Below are positions 8,285 through 15,195 of a stretch of DNA of 38,470 bases, piece by piece. The stretch comes from JBJHBP01 sp050485645 (GTDB lineage Bacteria > Pseudomonadota > Gammaproteobacteria > Steroidobacterales > Rariloculaceae), in the NCBI GenBank assembly GCA_050485645.1, contig JBJHBT010000038.1, forward strand, positions 1 through 38,470, written 5' to 3'. Under the pieces are notes generated by a model. That model saw only the letters and a program-made list of their open reading frames with translations. It was not told where the DNA came from and did not search any database. A program made the translations under genes and the position numbers. The stretch's first letter is position 1; each line of letters opens with the position of its first letter.

Positions 8285-9298
8285 CTACGGCCAGACATGG
8301 GTTCTGGTTAGATTCAGCTCAAGCCTCTGAATGGCGCCTGCATAGGGGAACGGCGCCGGTCCTACGATCGGATTCCGCATGTAGAGCGGCAATCCGCTCT
8401 CGATAACCCAAGATTCGTCGTCATCACTGAAATCCAAGTTGGTAACAGTATTCAAGATGTGCAGCTGTTGGAGCGTAATGACCCAGTTGTATTCGCCCAA
8501 ACAGCCGTCGCCTGCATTGTATTGCGCGACAGTATCGAAGTACGGGTGACTGTGCACTCCGGCTATCGAAAAAGCGAGCGGCGTACCCACGCTACATGGA
8601 TCATTGCTCGTGCCTGGTCCATTTGGGAATATGTCGCCAAAGGAGTCTGAATGCGCATCGAGGAAGACTTGGTTGTTTACGCACCTCATTCGTGCCGATC
8701 TCTCGAAAGGCTCTTGATGTGGCAGCCAGTCATACAACAGGTCATTGATCGCTCTGGCGTTCTGCGCCCCCGTTCCACACGGCGGCGGCAGCACATCAAC
8801 CTCATCCATCGTAGTACCGAGATTCTCGTCCCATATGATGACGAACCCCTGACATTGCTGAAGCGGCGGAGGCGGGGTGAATCCCGGCGGAAAGCACGTT
8901 TCCTGATACCACCTTTCACGCGCATGATGTTCCGCGACCGCGGTCCATGTCCCGTAGTTCGTACCAGGACCGTAGAGGTAGCCGACTGACGCAAAGTCCG
9001 GATCCACATCGGACAGCGCGAGTACCGGTGCTCCACCCGGCGCGTACAGCCAGGTGTCGACGCGGAACTCAATGGTTTCCTGCCCCGAGCAGACCCAGAG
9101 ATCTATCGGGAAATCGGCTCCGTCCCAGGGTTCCCAATGGCACTGTTCGTCGTAGACGCCTCCCGACGTCTCCGAATACCGCTGCAGCGACGTCCCGTCA
9201 TAGTCGAGCCAGGTATCGACCGTGTATTGCGCGAATGCCGGCAGGGATTGAACGCACAGCAGGGCTGCTGCTACAGAGGCGAGCAGAACTCGTCCCAT
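8285..9298 (-). CDS. Family C copy 1, intact exported head-hinge protein with JAMM-like tail
   Basis: The product is 337 residues. The ATG at 9298 begins a textbook signal peptide ending in LPAFAQ (about residue 23). The head (about 25-145) carries TVDTWLDYDG and VDTWLYAPGG; the hinge is a proline run, then LQQCQGFVIIWDENLG, then another short proline run. Tail 1 (about 185-337) has PFERSARMRC (candidate Glu), GVHSHPYF (HSH), DFSDDDESW (S-x-x-D) and LPLYMRNP. These are the metal-ligand positions of JAMM/MPN+ peptidases in the right order; DUF4329 of polymorphic toxins has a similar layout. A metal-dependent peptidase or isopeptidase-like activity is therefore possible but unproven. It is the likely first gene of an operon with family A copy 3. 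A TTGACA-type promoter candidate lies about 185 nt upstream. Confidence 0.78.
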   Translation of the reverse strand: MGRVLLASVAAALLCVQSLPAFAQYTVDTWLDYDGTSLQRYSETSGGVYDEQCHWEPWDGADFPIDLWVCSGQETIEFRVDTWLYAPGGAPVLALSDVDPDFASVGYLYGPGTNYGTWTAVAEHHARERWYQETCFPPGFTPPPPLQQCQGFVIIWDENLGTTMDEVDVLPPPCGTGAQNARAINDLLYDWLPHQEPFERSARMRCVNNQVFLDAHSDSFGDIFPNGPGTSNDPCSVGTPLAFSIAGVHSHPYFDTVAQYNAGDGCLGEYNWVITLQQLHILNTVTNLDFSDDDESWVIESGLPLYMRNPIVGPAPFPYAGAIQRLELNLTRTHVWP

Positions 9299-9481
9299 GC
9301 CCGCGCCCCACTTTCTGGCGTAGAGCCGGAGGGACGATCGGCTGTATGAACCGCGAAGAACTACGAACGCCTGGTCAGCGCAAGCAGATGGAGACCGGAG
9401 ACCGGAGACCGGGACGAAGTGAAACCGCGTTCACTCATGGATGCCCCCACGAAATACGATTCGATATTATTAGTACGCTTC

Positions 9482-9511
9482 AATACTCCCACTGTCGACC
9501 TGAGCTGTCAA
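9482..9511 (-). promoter_or_regulatory. Candidate sigma-70 promoter for the intact C-A pair
   Basis: On the minus strand a perfect TTGACA (9506-9511) is followed after 18 nt by AGTATT (9482-9487). The region between it and the start at 9298 is AT-rich near 9450-9480. The only other structure noticed between 9299 and 9714 is a 7-bp tandem repeat (gagaccg, three copies near 9394-9414) and the palindrome at 9621. No further gene was seen in this gap. Confidence 0.4.
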
Positions 9512-9620
9512 ACGCCACTAACGATTTATTCGCAATAATACGGATGGAGCATCGGTTCGAAGACGCGTAACTCTGCCGCGCGTCGGAGTGGCGCATTCCC
9601 GTCACGCCATTCGGCCCGGG

Positions 9621-9638
9621 ACGCTTCAGCTGAAGCGT
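9621..9638. repeat. REP-like palindrome, copy 1
   Basis: The perfect 18-bp palindrome ACGCTTCAGCTGAAGCGT also occurs at 11668-11685 and 14614-14631. Here it is flanked by an outer pair GTGGCGC (about 9577) and GCGCCAC (about 9642), so a larger hairpin is possible. All copies are outside intact genes. Confidence 0.85.
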
Positions 9639-9714
9639 TGCGCGCCACAAGGCAAGAGGCTCTGAAGGCAACACGTGCGCTGATATCGGGCACGACGAAC
9701 CGGAAAAGCGTGTC

Positions 9715-10065
9715 ATGACAAAATCAACGATCTACGAGATCAGGAACTGCGACACGATGAAGAAGGCGCGTGCCTGGCTGGATCAGCACGCAGTGGCCTA
9801 CACATTCCACGAACACCGATCGTCAGGGATCACGCGTGATCGCCTGCTGGCCTGGTCCGCGCAGACGGGCTGGGGAAAACCGCTCAACCGCGCGGGAACA
9901 ACCTTCCGCAAACTGCCCGAGGCCGACAGAGCCGACCTCGATCAGGACAAGGCGGTGCAACTGATGCTGGCGCAACCGGCGATGATCAGGTGCCCGGTGC
10001 TGGAGGCGGGTGACCGGATACTGGTCGGCTTTCAGGCGGCGGAATACGCTGCGGCGTTCCGCTGA
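9715..10065 (+). CDS. ArsC/Spx-family protein, YffB type
   Basis: The 116-residue protein begins MTKSTIYEIRNCDTMKKAR, the thioredoxin-like first strand and Cys-containing loop of the ArsC/Spx superfamily, with Cys12 at the active-site position. The later MIRCPVLE segment corresponds to the conserved R-P region. Length fits the YffB/MgsR group (about 115 residues), whose members are annotated as arsenate-reductase-like, although true arsenate reduction is not established for YffB. It is the only plus-strand gene in the accessory block and does not share a promoter with its neighbours. The palindrome at 9621 lies between it and the family C gene. Confidence 0.85.
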   Translation: MTKSTIYEIRNCDTMKKARAWLDQHAVAYTFHEHRSSGITRDRLLAWSAQTGWGKPLNRAGTTFRKLPEADRADLDQDKAVQLMLAQPAMIRCPVLEAGDRILVGFQAAEYAAAFR

Positions 10066-10104
10066 ACGCATCGTCCGGACGCGTACAGCTTTGCCGGGAG
10101 ATGA

Positions 10105-10521
10105 TCATCCGATCAGTACGCTGATCATTGGCTGAACGCGTTCAACGACAAAGTACGCTCTTTCGATAATGAAGTATGCCGCCACGATCAGGCACATCAT
10201 GGCAATGTATTCCCATCCTTTCCATGCCACGTTGGATACGCAACGCACCATCATGATGAAGACGGTGATTTGGTGGCCGAGGAAGACGAGCGCCGACAAC
10301 GTCGTATGGGCGCGGCCGACTGCGGTATCCGGAAAGTCGGCCAGATTGGTACCTGCCACGGGAAGCAATGAGAGACTAACAAAAAAGCTGACGAATCCAA
10401 GCGCAAAGCCACACAGGACAAACAAGAACCAGAATGTCCAGGCGAATGACTCCTCTCCTCTCCATGCGCCACCAATGCGTTCCGCGAATCTCCACGTCGG
10501 AGTAATCGAGATTGATTCCAT
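10105..10521 (-). CDS. Small multi-pass membrane protein, unknown
   Basis: The 138-residue protein starts at the ATG at 10521. Three strongly hydrophobic stretches are visible: about residues 27-55 (FWFLFVLCGFALGFVSFFV), 71-90 (LSALVFLGHQITVFIMMV) and 102-125 (YIAMMCLIVAAYFIIERAYF). The N-terminus is soluble and Trp-rich. No family was recognised. It converges with the yffB-like gene, with 39 nt between the stops. The 182 nt between it and the broken family B copy hold no feature I can name, except that the final bases share a flank with family B copy 1. Confidence 0.6.
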   Translation of the reverse strand: MESISITPTWRFAERIGGAWRGEESFAWTFWFLFVLCGFALGFVSFFVSLSLLPVAGTNLADFPDTAVGRAHTTLSALVFLGHQITVFIMMVRCVSNVAWKGWEYIAMMCLIVAAYFIIERAYFVVERVQPMISVLIG

Positions 10522-10703
10522 ATTTCGTCATCACCTTGAGGAAACGCAACGTGACTATCACCGATCCATCGTTAAGCCCGGCAGGCTGTTAGCGGAGCCG
10601 GTGGTCGGGGTGAGAGATTTGACCTTCCTCCACCACGGAGCCGATGGCCATGGGGGAATTCGGGTGGCCGGCGGGGCTCAAGCACAGCAGCGGCGCGTGA
10701 CCA

Positions 10704-11520
10704 CTACATGCCTTCAAGCTCAGCAATAGCGCTATCCAGGACTGAGAGTACCGTACTCTGACTCGTAATCCTCACCGATCGGTCGTCCGGAGGCAACAGC
10801 AATTCCGCCTCCAGTTCGCCTCGCAGGACCCTGAGTTCGTCCGTATAGGCTGTTGCTGCAGATCCGAACTTCGGAAGGTGACGAACCAGGTTGGAATGGC
10901 AGAAATACTCGGCGCTACGAATCAACTCCATGACCTTGGGAAGCAACGATTCCGGTGGTGAAGGTGCCGCCTGGAGCAGTGCGCGGGTAGCAGAGTATCT
11001 TCGCTCTGAAATCGGGCCTTCCGTCAACGAGGTCAAGTAATCCCGTGCGGCCGGGGACACGAGTCCACGGTACTCAAGAAACTGTATGTGCCTTCCCTGT
11101 TCAAACAGCTCACCTCCGAGCAACGCTCGCCCGACAATCGCATTCTCCACTTATTCTGTGTCTTCAATCAGAAATTGCGCATACATCATTGCGACCTCAA
11201 CGACGCGGTCGTCACTGTCATGAAGCCGATCTCGAACGACTTCGGACAGATCGAACTCCGAGCGAGCAAGCTCCGGATCCTCTCCGAAGACATGCATCAA
11301 CCCTCCGAATCCCGCCAGCCGGTTTCTGGCATCCTCAGACTCCATCCCACGGCGTACCATCGCTACGGCGTCCTCTATCGGGAATTCCGTCCACTGCTGC
11401 CTGTCGATTTCATAAAGCTCGCCGCCAAGTTCCGCGGATAACTGGGCGTGAACGTCGGCCGTCCACAAGATGGATGCAAAGATTAAGGAGTACGGCGCGT
11501 TTCAACTGCTGAGTGTTCAT
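10704..11520 (-). pseudogene. Family B copy 2, broken
   Basis: This is collinear with 1277-2092 and highly similar. Two lesions are visible. A one-base insertion in the signal peptide region (about 11480-11490) puts the start ATG at 11520 out of frame with the mature part. A TAA near 11151 sits where copy 1 has a GAA codon, between IEDTE and VENAIVG. The downstream flank (tcaagcacagcagcggcgc) is also shared with copy 1, so the duplication covers more than the coding region. Upstream, a short open frame ends about 30 nt before the start, the same spacing as the C-B pair at 2124, but it cannot be identified as family C. Confidence 0.8.
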
Positions 11521-11667
11521 TGCACTATTCTCGTAATCTGGTCGTTTAATTTTCCGGCGACGGAGTCTGACCTCGGCACAACGGTTCTAGCCGATGTTCG
11601 CCGTCGACATTGAGCTCTGCCGGATCTGGTACCAACGTCGTATCACCCGCACCATCGTGGTGCGACG

Positions 11668-11685
11668 ACGCTTCAGCTGAAGCGT
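11668..11685. repeat. REP-like palindrome, copy 2
   Basis: Same 18-bp palindrome as at 9621, here extended to 22 bp (11666-11687, CG at each end). It lies between the broken family B copy and the HEAT-like fragment. The region 11521-11709 otherwise contains no gene I recognise. Confidence 0.85.
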
Positions 11686-11709
11686 CGCCCGGTGTGTACC
11701 GCGCGCTGT

Positions 11710-12022
11710 AGCGGCGCGATCTAGAGCCGTTCGAGGTCCGCGATGACTAACGTGCTTCTCCCGGATCATCAGAGAGCCGGTCCCCAGAGCTTTCGCCAGG
11801 AGCTCGATCGCTCGCGGATCCTCCCAATGCGAGACAACCCGGGCCATCTGAGCCGGGACTACCTCCTGCGAGAAACCGCAGAGCGATCAAGGCATCAGTG
11901 ACAACTGCCGTCTGTTCTCCGCCACGTTCGGGTGCTCCCGTACGTGCGGCCTCTACGAGGTGCGGTATCGCCGGATCGCCGAAGGCGGCGAGGCCCCGGG
12001 CAATTGCCGGGCGCTCGACCAT
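11710..12022 (-). pseudogene. HEAT-repeat protein fragment, frameshifted
   Basis: The minus strand reads IARGLAAFGDPAIPHLVEAA, then TDALIALRFLA in one frame. It continues in the next frame as VVSHWEDPRAIELLAKALGTG. GDP-AI-HL and DPRAIELLAKAL are typical HEAT/PBS-lyase repeat signatures. The frame change falls near 11860-11880. The fragment joins directly to a family C fragment at about 12022. It is not obviously a copy of family B, although both look HEAT-like. Confidence 0.6.
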
Positions 12023-12232
12023 TCAGCTCCGCCCAACTGAAGTGGGCGGTCCCACCGGAGTTCGCAAAATCATTGCAATTGGGCGAGAGATTCACCGGGT
12101 AAGCCGCATACTCCTGGATCATTAGCGCAGTTTCAAACACGCCGCACGGATCAGGCGACACATCGACCTCATCCGTCGTGGTGCCCAGGTGCTCGTCCCA
12201 TACGCAGACGAACCCCTGACATTGCTGAAGCG
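12023..12232 (-). pseudogene. Family C copy 5 fragment, hinge and start of a tail
   Basis: The sequence begins at the hinge (LQQCQGFVCVWDEHLG, TTDEVDV), aligning with 5897 and 8285, and then diverges (CGVFETALMIQEYAAYP, FANSGGTAHFSWAELNG). The head is missing, replaced at 12233 by the LiaF-like fragment; the tail is cut at about 12023 by the HEAT fragment. The tail does not match tail 1 or tail 2 clearly, so it may represent a third type, though it is too short to be sure. Confidence 0.6.
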
Positions 12233-12268
12233 GAAGATCACCATACCGTCGATGATCAGTGTCGGCGC
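12233..12268. repeat. 36-bp direct repeat, right copy
   Basis: Identical to 3873-3908. See that entry for the geometry. Confidence 0.9.
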
Positions 12269-12360
12269 ATCCGGAGCGCCGGTGCCCGGCGCCTTGAGCA
12301 CGCGGGGCACGGTCCACAGGCCATCGCGATCGTTGCCGCCCGGCACGGCCACGATGCCTT
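12233..12360 (-). pseudogene. Internal fragment of the split LiaF-like gene
   Basis: After a TAA near 12361 the minus strand reads GIVAVPGGNDRDGLWTVPR, then APTLIIDGMVIF, where it meets the family C fragment. The last 12 residues repeat those at 3872-3908, in the same reading frame relative to the gene. Joining the two pieces across the repeat gives a continuous C-terminus. The N-terminal half of the gene was not found in the window. Confidence 0.55.
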
Positions 12361-12482
12361 ACGATGAGGCGGGGCGTTGAGGCAAGGCAGGACGCGGTGA
12401 GGCAGTGGATATCTCCTGCTAGAATCGGTGCTTCGCGCGGCTGACCGCGCCCCTGTTCATCAAGCAACCAGAAGGTCGCACC

Positions 12483-14546
12483 ATGCAAAGACCCGTCATC
12501 CTCCCACTCCCGCTGACCGCATTGGCAGGCGCCATTCTCATGCTGACCGCCTGCGGCGGCGGAGATCCCCAGACCCAGCAGGCCGCGCAACAGGCCACTC
12601 AGCCGCCTCCGTCCCAGACGGCGTCGACCGCCGACGCAGGCCGCTACACGACATGGCGTCAGTACCAGGGAGGCGCACACTCCACACAGTTCACCGCGCT
12701 GGACCAGATCAACCGCTCCAACGTCGATGAGCTTCAGATTGCGTGGACCTTTCCGCTGGGCCAAGGAACCATAACCTTCAGCCCGATCGTGATCGGCGAC
12801 GTGCTGTATACGCGCGGCCCGAGCAACACCGTGGTCGCACTCAACGCCGCCACCGGCGAGCAGATCTGGAGCACACCGGTCACCGGCATGGGCGCACGCG
12901 GTTTCAATTACTGGGAAAGCGACGATGGCACGGATCGCCGGCTGATCTTCCTGGCCGGCGGCATGGTCACCGCCATGAACGCGGACAACGGCGAGATCAT
13001 CAACAGCTTCGGCAGCGAGGGCCGGGTCGACCTCCGCGAAGGGCTGGCGCAGGCCGGCCGCGAGGCACGTGGGCCGCTGTCCACCAGCAATCCCGGTCGC
13101 ATCTACGATGATCTGTACATCATTTCACTGCCGGCCCAGGGCGCGCAGTACGAAGCCACGCCGGGCAATGTGCATGCCTACGACGTGCGTACCGGCGAAC
13201 TGCAGTGGGTGTTCCACAGCATTCCGCATCCTGGCGAATACGGCTATGACACCTGGCCCGAAGGCCACTATCAGACCGGCGGCGGTGTGCACAACTGGGC
13301 CGAAATGACCGTGGACGAGGATCGCGGCATCGTGTTCATTCCCTTCGGCAGCCCGCGCTTCGATTTCTACGGCGGCGACCGTCATGGTGACAACCTGTAC
13401 GGCAACAGCCTGGTGGCGCTGAACGCACGCACCGGTGAGCGCCTGTGGCATTTCCAGATCGTCCGTCACGACCTGTGGGACTACGATTTGCCCAACTCAC
13501 CCAAGCTGATGACGCTGCAGCGCGACGGCCGTTCGGTGGATGTGGTTGCACAGGTGGCCAAACAGGGTCTGGTGTTCGTATTCGACCGCGAGACAGGCGA
13601 GCCCTTCTGGCCGATCGAGGACCAGCCGGTTCCGCAGACCGACGTCCCCGGCGAATGGACTGCCGCCACCCAGCCGATCCCGACGCTGCCGCCGCCCTTC
13701 GGACGCATGACCTTCACCGCCAACGACATCAATCCGTTCCTGCCCGAGGCCGAACAGGAAGCGCTGCGTCAGGGACTGGCCAACTGGCGCAACGAGGGAC
13801 TGTACACACCGCCCAGCTTCGAGGGATCGGTGCAGATGCCTGGTCACAACGGCGGCGCCAACTGGGGCAGTGTCGGCGTCGACCCGCTGCGCGGCGAGAT
13901 GTACGTGATCACCAAGAATCTGCCCACGCTGGTGCGTGTGACGCTGCCGGGCCAGCAGGCAACGGAAACCGGCCTTTACGGGGCCGTCGTCTCACGCGAA
14001 GAGGCAGCCGAGCTGCGTGCACAGGCGCAGCAGCTGCTGGAAGAAAGCGACGGGCCGCTGCAACTGGGCTCGCCGTACGACTTCCTGCGCAGCCCGAGCA
14101 CCGGCGCGTCAGCCGCCACCACACCCTGGGCGGAAATCACCGCCTACGACCTGAACACCGGACAGGTCAAGTGGAGTCGGCCGCATGGCACCGTCGATGC
14201 ACCGGCCGAGGTCGGGTTACCCGAATACGCCGGATCGCACCTGCCGCGCGGCGGCCCGCTGGTGACCGCCGGTGGACTGCTGTTCTCGGCCACGGCATCC
14301 GACCGCATGGTGCGCGCCTACGACCGCGATACCGGCGAGGTGGTATGGAGCATGGATCTGCCCAACGGCTCCGAAGGCGTACCGGCTTCCTACGAGGTCG
14401 ACGGCCGGCAGTTCATCGTGTTTCCGGTCGCATCGCCCAACGGGCTGTTTCCGGCCGACTTCGCCGCCACGCTGGAAACGCCGCCGCCGGCGCCGGGCGG
14501 TGCGGCTCCGCAGGGTGCGTACATCGCGCTGGCGCTGCCTGAGTAA
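12483..14546 (+). CDS. PQQ-dependent dehydrogenase, lipoprotein
   Basis: The product is 687 residues. The ATG at 12483 follows agaagg at a proper distance. A lipobox LTAC places the lipid anchor at Cys24, and a low-complexity Gln/Pro linker follows, so the enzyme is probably tethered in the periplasm. The rest is a quinoprotein beta-propeller: repeated blade motifs (NAATGEQIWSTP, DVRTGELQWVF, NARTGERLWHF, DRDTGEVVWSM) and the active-site-like segment HDLWDYDLPNSPKL. The layout is that of the soluble domain of membrane glucose dehydrogenase (Gcd-like), without the five N-terminal membrane helices. Substrate cannot be told; sugars or alcohols are typical for the family. No PQQ synthesis genes are in the window. 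Upstream TAGAAT (12420-12425) may be a -10 element. Confidence 0.9.
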   Translation: MQRPVILPLPLTALAGAILMLTACGGGDPQTQQAAQQATQPPPSQTASTADAGRYTTWRQYQGGAHSTQFTALDQINRSNVDELQIAWTFPLGQGTITFSPIVIGDVLYTRGPSNTVVALNAATGEQIWSTPVTGMGARGFNYWESDDGTDRRLIFLAGGMVTAMNADNGEIINSFGSEGRVDLREGLAQAGREARGPLSTSNPGRIYDDLYIISLPAQGAQYEATPGNVHAYDVRTGELQWVFHSIPHPGEYGYDTWPEGHYQTGGGVHNWAEMTVDEDRGIVFIPFGSPRFDFYGGDRHGDNLYGNSLVALNARTGERLWHFQIVRHDLWDYDLPNSPKLMTLQRDGRSVDVVAQVAKQGLVFVFDRETGEPFWPIEDQPVPQTDVPGEWTAATQPIPTLPPPFGRMTFTANDINPFLPEAEQEALRQGLANWRNEGLYTPPSFEGSVQMPGHNGGANWGSVGVDPLRGEMYVITKNLPTLVRVTLPGQQATETGLYGAVVSREEAAELRAQAQQLLEESDGPLQLGSPYDFLRSPSTGASAATTPWAEITAYDLNTGQVKWSRPHGTVDAPAEVGLPEYAGSHLPRGGPLVTAGGLLFSATASDRMVRAYDRDTGEVVWSMDLPNGSEGVPASYEVDGRQFIVFPVASPNGLFPADFAATLETPPPAPGGAAPQGAYIALALPE

Positions 14547-14569
14547 CTATTGCATCGGCACGGGTGCGG

Positions 14570-14604
14570 AAGTGGCGTTGCGCCTCCGGGTTGCAACGCC
14601 ACTT
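14570..14604. terminator. 12-bp hairpin after the PQQ dehydrogenase gene
   Basis: Arms 14570-14581 and 14593-14604 (aagtggcgttgc and its complement) pair perfectly around an 11-nt loop, 24 nt after the stop. No T run follows, so it may act as an mRNA 3' stabiliser or part of the REP-like unit at 14614 rather than as a classical terminator. Confidence 0.5.
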
Positions 14605-14613
14605 CAGCTCGGG

Positions 14614-14631
14614 ACGCTTCAGCTGAAGCGT
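14614..14631. repeat. REP-like palindrome, copy 3
   Basis: Same 18-bp palindrome as at 9621 and 11668, placed between the convergent PQQ dehydrogenase and DUF2721 genes. Confidence 0.85.
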
Positions 14632-14664
14632 TGCCGCAACGATGGTGCGGCGCATTGTCCGGCT

Positions 14665-15165
14665 TCAGCCCTGCTGACGGTCGGTGGCTGACGGGGACTC
14701 GGCACCGGAGTCGTCGAGGGCGATCTCCATGCCCTGGCGCATGCGATGCGTTGCGATGCCCACTTCGCTGAGAAAAAACACGAGTCCAACGACGATCAGC
14801 AGCATCGTGGAGACGAACAGCACGGCGATCGGCAGCGAAAGATCCACGCGCACGTAGTCGGCCACGAACAGCCCGACGATCACCAGGCACACCATCAGCG
14901 CGCCGCTGACACAGAACCTGATCGCCCAGTTGATCAGCCGGATACGCTTCCACAGCAGATTGGTCTCTGTCTGCAGAAGCTCCTTCTGATCCTCGCGCAC
15001 GGCACGGGGAATGCGCCTTTCCACGGCGCGCGCGCGGTCGGTGATGCGGCCCAGACGGGTGGACAGCACCGACAGCATGCCCGCGATGCCGGCCAGCAGA
15101 AACACCGGGGCAACGGCGAGCTGGATCACCTGCGCGACGGAGTCAATCGGGCTGATCGGATCCAC
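14665..15165 (-). CDS. DUF2721 membrane protein
   Basis: The 166-residue protein has an N-terminal hydrophobic segment (LAVAPVFLLAGIAGMLSVL), an R-rich stretch (LGRITDRARAVERRI) and a pair of membrane helices (about residues 80-105 and 110-132). This arrangement, with the LSVLSTRLGRI-DRAR motif, matches DUF2721 proteins. The role is unknown for the family. It follows argS on the same strand with a 30-nt gap, so it is probably co-transcribed. Confidence 0.8.
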   Translation of the reverse strand: MDPISPIDSVAQVIQLAVAPVFLLAGIAGMLSVLSTRLGRITDRARAVERRIPRAVREDQKELLQTETNLLWKRIRLINWAIRFCVSGALMVCLVIVGLFVADYVRVDLSLPIAVLFVSTMLLIVVGLVFFLSEVGIATHRMRQGMEIALDDSGAESPSATDRQQG

Positions 15166-15195
15166 GTGTCCTCCGGTTACCGTGCCGACCGGCCA

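Noticed and set aside
4195..9110. Repeated blocks as a CRISPR array
   Set aside because: Repeats are long coding segments of paralogous genes, not short repeats with regular spacers.
13445..14542. 365-codon plus-strand frame within the PQQ dehydrogenase gene
   Set aside because: Arg-rich alternate frame; the propeller motifs lie in the other frame.
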